Positions 50,901-62,241 of a DNA stretch of 64,000 bases are shown here, one piece after another. The notes under the pieces are model-generated. The model saw nothing but the letters and a program-made list of their open reading frames with translations. It was not told the origin of the DNA and did not search any database. The stretch spans positions 11,346,001 through 11,410,000 of the forward strand of contig JAPNXP010000002.1 of assembly GCA_028753945.1 (NCBI GenBank). The letters run 5' to 3'. Within the stretch, counting starts at the first letter, position 1; every line of letters starts with the position of its first letter. Both the position numbers and the translations under genes were made by a program. This DNA comes from Hexactinellida sp. DTS-2022. Lineage: Eukaryota > Porifera > Hexactinellida.

Positions 50901-53100
50901 GCACTGTTAGTACATAATCGATGATAAATTCTTCTTATCATCAAACTAAACACCTGGAAACGTCCTTGTTCCATTAATTTATCAATTGGGAGTTTTTGAC
51001 AGTCATTGCACACAAAAATTGTTTTTTCTCTATTTTAGGCTCTTAATGAATGTTAATTGCGTTAGTAGAGTTTCTAGTTTTATGTTAGGACACTTTTGAT
51101 GATAAACACTCCTTATCATCAAAAGAAACAGCTGGAAACATCCTTAAAACACTAATTAATCATTTTCTGAGTTTTTGACAGTCATTGCACACAAACATTG
51201 GTTTTTCTCGATATAAGTCTCTTAAATGAATGTAAATTGAATGAGTGGAGTTTCAGTGGCACTGTTAGGACTCTTTTGATGATAACACTCCTTATCATCA
51301 AAAGAAACAACTGGAAACGTCGTAAAAACCTCTGATTTATCTATTTGAGAGTTTTTGACAGTCATTGCACACAAAAATTAGTTTTTCTTGATATTAGGCT
51401 CTTGAATGAATGTTAAATGAGTTTGTGGAGTTTCAGTGGCACTGTTAGTACATAATCGATGATAAATTCTTCTTATCATCAAACTAAACACCTGGAAACG
51501 TTCTTGTTCCATTAATTTATCAATTGGGAGTTTTTGACAGTCATTGCACACAAAAATTGTTTTTTCTCTATTTTAGGCTCTTAAATGAATGTTAATTGCG
51601 TTAGTAGAGTTTCTAGTTTTATGTTTGGACACTTTTGATGATAAACACTCCTTATCATCAAAAGAAACAACTGGAAACGTCGTAAAACCTCTGATTTATC
51701 TATTTGAGAGTTTTTGAAAGTCATTGCACACAAAAATTAGTTTTTCTTGATATTAGGCTCTTGAATGAATGTTAAATGAGTTTGTGGAGTTTCAGTGGCA
51801 CTGTTAGTACATAATCGATGATAAATTCTTCTTATCATCAAACTAAACACCTGGAAACGTTCTTGTTCCATTAATTTATCAATTGGGAGTTTTTGACAGT
51901 CATTGCACACAAAAATTGTTTTTTCTCTATTTTAGGCTCTTAAATGAATGTTAATTGCGTTAGTAGAGTTTCTAGTTTTATGTTTGGACACTTTTGATGA
52001 TAAACACTCCTTATCATCAAAAGAAACAGCTGGAAACATCCTTAAAACACTAATTTATCATTTTCTGAGTTTTTGACAGTCATTGCACACAAACATTGGT
52101 TTTTCTCGATATAAGTCTCTTAAATGAATGTAAATTGAATGTGTGGAGTTTCAGTGGCACTGTTAGGACTCTTTTGATGATAACACTCTTATCATCAATA
52201 GAAACAACTGGAAACGTCGTAAAACCTCTGATTTATCTATTTGAGAGTTTTTGAAAGTCATTGCAGCCAAAAATTAGTTTTTCTTGATATTAGGCTCTTG
52301 AATGAATGTTAAATGAGTTTCTGGAGTTTCAGTGGCACTGTTAGTACATAATCGATGATAAAATCTTCTTATCATCAAACTAAACACCAGGAAACGTCCT
52401 TATTCCATTAATTTATCAATTGGGAGTTTTTGACAGTCATTGCACACAAAAAATCTTTTTTCTCTTTTTTAGGCTCTTAAATGAATGTTAATTGCGTTAG
52501 TAGAGTTTCAGTTTTATTGTTAGGACACTTTTGATGATAAACACTCCTTATCATCAAAAGAAACAGCTGAAAACATCCTTAAGACACATTTTATCATTTT
52601 CTGAGTTTTTGAGAGTCATTGCACACAAACATTGGTTTTTCTCGATATAAGTCTCTTAAATGAATGTAAATTGAATGAGTGGAGTTTCAGTGGCACTGTT
52701 AGGACACTTTTGATGATAACACTCCTTATCATCAAAAGAAACAACTGGAAAAGTCGTGAAACCTCTGATTTATCCATTTGAGAGTTTTTGACAGTCATTG
52801 CACCGAAAAATTTGATTTTCTTGATATTAGGCTCTTGAATGAATGTTAATTGGGTTTCTTGAGTTTCAGTGGCACTGTTAGTACATAATCGATGATAAAT
52901 TCTTCTTTTCATCAAACTAAACACCAGGAAACGTCCTTAATCCTTAATTTATCAATTGGGAGTTTTTGACAGTCATTGCACACAAAAAATGTTTTTTCTC
53001 TATTTTAGGCTCTTAAATGAATGTTAATTGCGTTAGTAGAGTTTCAGTTTTATTGTTAGGAGACTTTTGATGATATACACTCCGTATCATCAAAAGAAAC
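47915..53100 (-). repeat. Segmental duplication, left copy (~5.2 kb)
   Basis: It corresponds to 56873-62237. Offsets are 8958 at the left part (47941 to 56899, 48241 to 57199, 49141 to 58099), 9496 in the middle (50041 to 59537, 50941 to 60437, 51481 to 60977) and 9137 at the right (52616 to 61753). Offset changes are +538 and -359, that is three and two whole monomers. Confidence 0.83.
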
Positions 53101-53104
53101 AGCT
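51135..53104 (-). repeat. 11-monomer higher-order unit, copy 1 (1970 bp)
   Basis: The monomer order read left to right is R P Q, P Q, R P Q, R P Q. The next unit follows at an offset of 1970-1971 bp (51311 to 53281, 51671 to 53641, 52616 to 54587). The edge is approximate. The first R monomer has attaatcatttt where copy 2 has atttatcatttt. Confidence 0.85.
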
Positions 53105-55074
53105 GGAAACATCCTTAAAACACTAATTTATCATTTTCTGAGTTTTTGAGAGTCATTGCACACAAACATTGGTTTTTCTCGATATAAATCTCTTAAATGA
53201 ATGTAAATTGAATGAGTGGAGTTTCAGTGGCACTGTTAGGACTCTTTTGATGATAACACTCCTTATCATCAAAAGAAACAACTGGAAACGTCGTAAAAAC
53301 CTCTGATTTATCTATTTGAGAGTTTTTGACAGTCATTGCACACAAAAATTAGTTTTTCTTGATATTAGGCTCTTGAATGAATGTTAAATGAGTTTGTGGA
53401 GTTTCAGTGGCACTGTTAGTACATAATCGATGATAAATTCTTCTTATCATCAAACTAAACACCTGGAAACGTTCTTGTTCCATTAATTTATCAATTGGGA
53501 GTTTTTGACAGTCATTGCACACAAAAATTGTTTTTTCTCTATTTTAGGCTCTTAAATGAATGTTAATTGCGTTAGTAGAGTTTCTAGTTTTATGTTTGGA
53601 CACTTTTGATGATAAACACTCCTTATCATCAAAAGAAACAACTGGAAACGTCGTAAAACCTCTGATTTATCTATTTGAGAGTTTTTGAAAGTCATTGCAC
53701 ACAAAAATTAGTTTTTCTTGATATTAGGCTCTTGAATGAATGTTAAATGAGTTTGTGGAGTTTCAGTGGCACTGTTAGTACATAATCGATGATAAATTCT
53801 TCTTATCATCAAACTAAACACCTGGAAACGTTCTTGTTCCATTAATTTATCAATTGGGAGTTTTTGACAGTCATTGCACACAAAAATTGTTTTTTCTCTA
53901 TTTTAGGCTCTTAAATGAATGTTAATTGCGTTAGTAGAGTTTCTAGTTTTATGTTTGGACACTTTTGATGATAAACACTCCTTATCATCAAAAGAAACAG
54001 CTGGAAACATCCTTAAAACACTAATTTATCATTTTCTGAGTTTTTGACAGTCATTGCACACAAACATTGGTTTTTCTCGATATAAGTCTCTTAAATGAAT
54101 GTAAATTGAATGTGTGGAGTTTCAGTGGCACTGTTAGGACTCTTTTGATGATAACACTCTTATCATCAATAGAAACAACTGGAAACGTCGTAAAACCTCT
54201 GATTTATCTATTTGAGAGTTTTTGAAAGTCATTGCAGCCAAAAATTAGTTTTTCTTGATATTAGGCTCTTGAATGAATGTTAAATGAGTTTCTGGAGTTT
54301 CAGTGGCACTGTTAGTACATAATCGATGATAAAATCTTCTTATCATCAAACTAAACACCAGGAAACGTCCTTATTCCATTAATTTATCAATTGGGAGTTT
54401 TTGACAGTCATTGCACACAAAAAATCTTTTTTCTCTTTTTTAGGCTCTTAAATGAATGTTAATTGCGTTAGTAGAGTTTCAGTTTTATTGTTAGGACACT
54501 TTTGATGATAAACACTCCTTATCATCAAAAGAAACAGCTGAAAACATCCTTAAGACACATTTTATCATTTTCTGAGTTTTTGAGAGTCATTGCACACAAA
54601 CATTGGTTTTTCTCGATATAAGTCTCTTAAATGAATGTAAATTGAATGAGTGGAGTTTCAGTGGCACTGTTAGGACACTTTTGATGATAACACTCCTTAT
54701 CATCAAAAGAAACAACTGGAAAAGTCGTGAAACCTCTGATTTATCCATTTGAGAGTTTTTGACAGTCATTGCACCGAAAAATTTGATTTTCTTGATATTA
54801 GGCTCTTGAATGAATGTTAATTGGGTTTCTTGAGTTTCAGTGGCACTGTTAGTACATAATCGATGATAAATTCTTCTTTTCATCAAACTAAACACCAGGA
54901 AACGTCCTTAATCCTTAATTTATCAATTGGGAGTTTTTGACAGTCATTGCACACAAAAAATGTTTTTTCTCTATTTTAGGCTCTTAAATGAATGTTAATT
55001 GCGTTAGTAGAGTTTCAGTTTTATTGTTAGGAGACTTTTGATGATATACACTCCGTATCATCAAAAGAAACAGC
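53105..55074 (-). repeat. 11-monomer higher-order unit, copy 2 (1970 bp)
   Basis: Near-identical to copy 1, with the same monomer order. After it the pattern changes to a run R, P-like (ggacacgtcg), P, P, Q that resembles 50200-51100, so the array switched template near 55075. Confidence 0.85.
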
Positions 55075-56872
55075 TGGAAACATCCTTAAAACACTAATTT
55101 ATCATTTTCTGAGTTTTTGACAGTCATTGCACACAAACATTGGTTTTTCTCGATATAAGTCTCTTAAATGAATGTCAATTGAATGAGTGGAGTTTCAGTG
55201 GCACTGTTAGGACTCTTTTGATGATAAACACTCCTTATCATCAAAAGAAACAACTGGACACGTCGTAAAACCACTGATTTCTCTATTTGTGAGTTTTTGA
55301 CAGTCATTGCACACAAGAATTGGTTTGTCTCTATATTAGGCTCTTAAATGAATGTTAATTGAGTTAGTGTAGTTTCATTGGCACTGTTAGGACGCTTTTG
55401 ATGATAACACTCCTTATCATCAAAAGAAACAACTGGAAACGTCGTAAAACCTCTGATTTATCTATTTGAGAGTTTTTGACAGTCATTGCACACAAAAATT
55501 AGTTTTTCTTGATATTAGGCTCTTGAATGAATGTTAATTGCGTTAGTAGAGTTTCAGTTTTATTGTTAGGACACTTTTGATGATAACACTCCTTATCATC
55601 AAAAGAAACAACTGGAAACGACGTAAAACCTCTGATTTATCTATTTGAGAGTTTTTGACAGTCATTGCACACAAAAATTAGTTTTTCTTGATATTAGGCT
55701 CTTGAATGAATGTTAAATGAGTTTGTGGAGTTTCAGTGGCACTGTTAGTACATAATCGATGATAAATTCTTCTTATCATCAAACTAAACACCTGGAAACG
55801 TCCTTGTTCCATTAATTTATCAATTGGGAGTTTTTGACAGTCATTGCACACAAAAATTGTTTTTTCTCTATTTTAGGCTCTTAATGAATGTTAATTGCGT
55901 TAGTAGAGTTTCTAGTTTTATGTTAGGACACTTTTGATGATAAACAATCCTTATCATCAAAAGAAACAGCTGGAAACATCCTTAAAACACTAATTAATCA
56001 TTTTCTGAGTTTTTGACAGTCATTGCACACAAACATTGGTTTTTCTCGATATAAGTCTCTTAAATGAATGTAAATTGAATGAGTGGAGTTTCAGTGGCAC
56101 TGTTAGGACTCTTTTGATGATAACACTCTTATCATCAATAGAAACAACTGGAAACGTCGTAAAACCTCTGATTTATCTATTTGAGAGTTTTTGAAAGTCA
56201 TTGCAGCCAAAAATTAGTTTTTCTTGATATTAGGCTCTTGAATGAATGTTAAATGAGTTTCTGGAGTTTCAGTGGCACTGTTAGTACATAATCGATGATA
56301 AAATCTTCTTATCATCAAACTAAACACCAGGAAACGTCCTTAATCCATTAATTTATCAATTGGGAGTTTTTGACAGTCATTGCACACAAAAAATCTTTTT
56401 TCTCTTTTTTAGGCTCTTAAATGAATGTTAATTGCGTTAGTAGAGTTTCAGTTTTATTGTTAGGACACTTTTGATGATAAACACTCCTTATCATCAAAAG
56501 AAACAGCTGAAAACATCCTTAAGACACATTTTATCATTTTCTGAGTTTTTGAGAGTCATTGCACACAAACATTGGTTTTTCTCGATATAAGTCTCTTAAA
56601 TGAATGTAAATTGAATGAGTGGAGTTTCAGTGGCACTGTTAGGACACTTTTGATGATAACACTCCTTATCATCAAAAGAAACAACTGGAAAAGTCGTGAA
56701 ACCTCTGATTTATCCATTTGAGAGTTTTTGACAGTCATTGCACCGAAAAATTTGATTTTCTTGATATTAGGCTCTTGAATGAATGTTAATTGTGTTTCTT
56801 GAGTTTCAGTGGCACTGTTAGTACATAATCGATGATAAATTCTTCTTTTCATCAGACTAAACACCAGGAAAC
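55075..56872 (-). repeat. Reverse monomers between the duplicated segments
   Basis: About ten monomers. The first half resembles 50220-51290 (ggacacgtcg, gtttgtctctatattagg and acgacgtaaaacc variants). The second half repeats the R-P-Q trimers of 52130-52920, with gtgtttcttgag in place of gggtttcttgag. It joins the right duplicated copy at the taatccattaatttatcaattgtg monomer. Confidence 0.75.
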
Positions 56873-59800
56873 GTCCTTAATCCATTAATTTATCAATTGT
56901 GAGTTTTTGACAGTCATTGCACCCAAAATTGGTTTTCTCGATATTAGGCTATTAAATGAATGTAAATTGAGTTAGTGGAGTTTCATTGGCACTATTAGGA
57001 CTTATTTGATGATAAATACTTCTTATCATCATACGAACAACTGGAAACGTCCTTAATCCATTAATTTATCAATTTGTGAGTTTTTGACAGTCATTGCACA
57101 CAAAAATTGGATTTCTCTATGGTAGGCTATTAAATGAATGTAAATTGAGTGAGTGGAGTATCAGAATTATTGCTAGGACACTTTTGAAGATAAATACTAC
57201 TTATCATCAAAAGAAACAACTGGAAACGTCGTAAAACCTCTGATTTATCTATTTGAGAGTTTTTGACAGTCATTGCACCCAAAAATTAGTTTTTCTTGAT
57301 ATTAGGCTCTTGAATGAATGTTAATTGAGTTTCTGGAGTTTCAGTGTCACTGTTAGTACATAATCGATGATAAATTCTTCTTATTATCAAACTAAACACC
57401 AGGAAACGTCCTTAATCCATTAATTTATCATTTTCTGAGTTTTTGACAGTCATTGCACACAAACATTGGTTTTTCTCGATATAAGTCTCTTAAATGAATG
57501 TAAATTGAATGAGTGGAGTTTCAGTGGCACTGTTAGGACACTTTTGATGATAAACACTCCTTATCATCAAAAGAAACAACTGGAAACGTCGAATATCACT
57601 AATTTATTTATTTGAGAGTTTTTGACAGTCATTGCACACAAGAATTGGTTTTTCTCTATATTAGGCTCTTAAATGAATGTTAATTGAGTTAGTGTAGTTT
57701 CATTGCCACTGTTAGGACACTTTTGATGATAAATACTCCCTATCATCAAAAGAAACAACTGGAAACGACGTGAAACCTCTGATTTATCTATTTGAGAGTT
57801 TTTGACAGTCATTGCACACAAAAATTAGTTTTTCTTGATATTAGGCTCTTGAATGAATGTTAAATGAGTTTGTGGAGTTTCGATTTTATTGTTAGGACAC
57901 TTTTCATGATAAACACTCCTTATCATCAAAAGAAACAACTGGAGACGTCGTAAAACCACTGATTTATCTATTTGAGAGTTTTTGACAGTCATTGCACACC
58001 AAAATTAGTTTTTCTTGATTTTAGGCTCTTGACAGAATGTTAATTAAGTTTGTGGAGTTTCAGTGGCACTGTTAGGACACTTTTGATGATAAACACTCCT
58101 TATCATCAAAAGAAACAGCTGGAAACATCCTTAAAACACTAATTTATCATTTTCTGAGTTTTTGACTGTCATTGCACACAAACATTGGTTTTTCTCGATA
58201 TAAGTCTCTTAAATGAATGTAAATTGAATGTGTGGAGTTTCAGTGGCACTGTTAGGACTCTTTTGATGATAACACTCTTATCATCAATAGAAACAACTGG
58301 AAACGTCGTAAAACCTCTGATTTATCTATTTGAGAGTTTTTGAAAGTCATTGCACCCAAAAATTAGTTTTTCTTGATATTAGGCTCTTGAATGAATGTTA
58401 AATGAGTTTCTGGAGTTTCAGTGGCACTGTTAGTACATAATCGATGATAAAATCTTCTTATCATCAAACTAAACACCAGGAAACGTCCTTAATCCATTAA
58501 TTTATCAATTGGGAGTTTTTGACAGTCATTGCACACAAAAAATGTTTTTTCTCTATTTTAGGCTCTTAAATGAATGTTAATTGCGTTAGTAGAGTTTCAG
58601 TTTTATTGTTAGGAGACTTTTGATGATATACACTCCATATCATCAAAAGAAACAGCTGGAAACATCCTTAAAACACTAATTTATCATTTTCTGAGTTTTT
58701 GACAGTCATTGCACACAAACATTGGTTTTTCTCGATATAAGTCTCTTAAATGAATGTAAATTGAATGAGTGGAGTTTCAGTGGCACTATTAGGACTCTTT
58801 TGATGATAACACTCCTTTTCATCAAAAGAAACAACTGGAAACGTCGTAAAACCTCTGATTTATCTATTTGAGAGTTTTTGACAGTCATTGCACCCAAAAA
58901 TTAGTTTTTCTGGATATTAGGCTCTTGAATGAATGTTAATTGAGTTTCTGGAGTTTCAGTGGCACTGTTAGTACATAATCGATGATAAATTCTTCTTATC
59001 ATCAAACTAAACACCAGGAAACGTCCTGAATACATTAATTTATCAATTGGGAGTTTTTGACAGTCATTGCACACAAAAAATCTTTTTTCTCTATTTTAGG
59101 CTCTTAAATGAATGTTAATTGCGTTAGTAGAGTTTCAGTTTTATTGTTAGGACACTTTTGATGATATTCACTCCTTATCATCAAAAGAAACAGCTGGAAA
59201 CATCCTTAAAACACTAATTTATCATTTTCTGAGTTTTTGACTGTCATTGCACACAAACATTGGTTTTTCTCGATATAAGTCTCTTAAATGAATGTAAATT
59301 GAATGTGTGGAGTTTCAGTGGCACTGTTAGGACTCTTTTGATGATAACACTCTTATCATCAATAGAAACAACTGGAAACGTCGTAAAACCTCTGATTTAT
59401 CTATTTGAGAGTTTTTGAAAGTCATTGCACCCAAAAATTAGTTTTTCTTGATATTAGGCTCTTGAATGAATGTTAAATGAGTTTCTGGAGAAGCAGTGGC
59501 ACTGTTAGTACATAATCGATGATAAAATCTTCTTATCATCAAACTAAACACCAGGAAACGTCCTTAATCCATTAATTTATCAATTGGGAGTTTTTGACAG
59601 TCATTGCACACAAAAAATGTTTTTTCTCTATTTTAGGCTCTTAAATGAATGTTAATTGCGTTAGTAGAGTTTCAGTTTTATTGTTAGGAGACTTTTGATG
59701 ATATACACTCCGTATCATCAAAAGAAACAGCTGGAAACATCCTTAAAACACTAATTTATCATTTTCTGAGTTTTTGACAGTCATTGCACACAAACATTGG

Positions 59801-62237
59801 TTTTTCTCGATATAAGTCTCTTAAATGAATGTCAATTGAATGAGTGGAGTTTCAGTGGCACTGTTAGGACTCTTTTGATGATAAACACTCCTTATCATCA
59901 AAAGAAACAACTGGACACGTCGTAAAACCACTGATTTCTCTATTTGTGAGTTTTTGACAGTCATTGCACACAAGAATTGGTTTGTCTCTATATTAGGCTC
60001 TTAAATGAATGTTAATAGAGTTAGTGTAGTTTCATTGGCACTGTTAGGACACTTTTGATGATAACACTCCTTATCATCAAAAGAAACAACTGGAAACGTC
60101 GTAAAACCTCTGATTTATCTATTTGAGAGTTTTTGACAGTCATTGCACACAAAAATTAGTTTTTCTTGATATTAGGCTCTTGAATGAATGTTAATTGCGT
60201 TAGTAGAGTTTCAGTTTTATTGTTAGGACACTTTTGATGATAAACACTCCTTATCATCAAAATAAACAACTGGAAACGACGTAAAACCTCTGATTTATCT
60301 ATTTGAGAGTTTTTGACAGTCATTGCACACAAAAATTAGTTTTTCTTGATATTAGGCTCTTGAATGAATGTTAAATGAGTTTGTGGAGTTTCAGTGGCAC
60401 TGTTAGTACATAATCGATGATAAATTCTTCTTATCATCAAACTAAACACCTGGAAACGTCCTTGTTCCATTAATTTATCAATTGGGAGTTTTTGACAGTC
60501 ATTGCACACAAAAATTGTTTTTTCTCTATTTTAGGCTCTTAATGAATGTTAATTGCGTTAGTAGAGTTTCTAGTTTTATGTTAGGACACTTTTGATGATA
60601 AACACTCCTTATCATCAAAAGAAACAGCTGGAAACATCCTTAAAACACTAATTAATCATTTTCTGAGTTTTTGACAGTCATTGCACACAAACATTGGTTT
60701 TTCTCGATATAAGTCTCTTAAATGAATGTAAATTGAATGAGTGGAGTTTCAGTGGCACTGTTAGGACTCTTTTGATGATAACACTCCTTATCATCAAAAG
60801 AAACAACTGGAAACGTCGTAAAAACCTCTGATTTATCTATTTGAGAGTTTTTGACAGTCATTGCACACAAAAATTAGTTTTTCTTGATATTAGGCTCTTG
60901 AATGAATGTTAAATGAGTTTGTGGAGTTTCAGTGGCACTGTTAGTACATAATCGATGATAAATTCTTCTTATCATCAAACTAAACACCTGGAAACGTTCT
61001 TGTTCCATTAATTTATCAATTGGGAGTTTTTGACAGTCATTGCACACAAAAATTGTTTTTTCTCTATTTTAGGCTCTTAAATGAATGTTAATTGCGTTAG
61101 TAGAGTTTCTAGTTTTATGTTTGGACACTTTTGATGATAAACACTCCTTATCATCAAAAGAAACAGCTGGAAACATCCTTAAAACACTAATTTATCATTT
61201 TCTGAGTTTTTGACAGTCATTGCACACAAACATTGGTTTTTCTCGATATAAGTCTCTTAAATGAATGTAAATTGAATGTGTGGAGTTTCAGTGGCACTGT
61301 TAGGACTCTTTTGATGATAACACTCTTATCATCAATAGAAACAACTGGAAACGTCGTAAAACCTCTGATTTATCTATTTGAGAGTTTTTGAAAGTCATTG
61401 CAGCCAAAAATTAGTTTTTCTTGATATTAGGCTTATGAATGAATGTTAAATGAGTTTCTGGAGTTTCAGTGGCACTGTTAGTACATAATCGATGATAAAA
61501 TCTTCTTATCATCAAACTAAACACCAGGAAACGTCCTTATTCCATTAATTTATCAATTGGGAGTTTTTGACAGTCATTGCACACAAAAAATCTTTTTTCT
61601 CTTTTTTAGGCTCTTAAATGAATGTTAATTGCGTTAGTAGAGTTTCAGTTTTATTGTTAGGACACTTTTGATGATAAACACTCCTTATCATCAAAAGAAA
61701 CAGCTGAAAACATCCTTAAGACACATTTTATCATTTTCTGAGTTTTTGAGAGTCATTGCACACAAACATTGGTTTTTCTCGATATAAGTCTCTTAAATGA
61801 ATGTAAATTGAATGAGTGGAGTTTCAGTGGCACTGTTAGGACACTTTTGATGATAACACTCCTTATCATCAAAAGAAACAACTGGAAAAGTCGTGAAACC
61901 TCTGATTTATCCATTTGAGAGTTTTTGACAGTCATTGCACCGAAAAATTTGATTTTCTTGATATTAGGCTCTTGAATGAATGTTAATTGGGTTTCTGGAG
62001 TTTCAGTGGCACTGTTAGTACATAATCGATGATAAATTCTTCTTTTCATCAAACTAAACACCAGGAAACGTCCTTAATCCTTAATTTATAAATTGGGAGT
62101 TTTTGACAGTCATTGCACACAAAAAATGTTTTTTCTCTATTTTAGGCTCTTAAATGAATGTTAATTGCGTTAGTAGAGTTTCAGTTTTATTGTTAGGAGA
62201 CTTTTGATGATATACACTCCGTATCATCAAAAGAAAC
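56873..62237 (-). repeat. Segmental duplication, right copy (~5.4 kb)
   Basis: Second copy of 47915-53100, with three extra monomers near 58160-58890 and two fewer near 61150. The extra trimer consists of R, P and Q monomers like those near 49680-50280. Point differences are few, for example tattatcaaac retained in both copies. Confidence 0.83.
58617..58649 (-). other. Dyad variant with pairing restored
   Basis: The arms cttttgatgatat and atatcatcaaaag pair over all 13 positions around acactcc. Sister monomers near 50205, 53069, 55040, 59697, 62207 and 63640 have gtatcatc on the right side, leaving the innermost pair unmatched. This copy differs by one base that restores the pair. It is a single instance and may be chance. 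Confidence 0.75.
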
Positions 62238-62241
62238 AGCT
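60631..62241 (-). repeat. 11-monomer unit, copy 3 lacking one P-Q pair (9 monomers)
   Basis: Matches copy 1 at offset 9496 up to about 61150 and at 9137 afterwards. The difference of 359 bp is two monomers, the P-Q pair at about 51660-52010 of copy 1. The order is R P Q, R P Q, R P Q. This suggests the dimer was gained in copies 1 and 2 or lost here. Confidence 0.8.
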
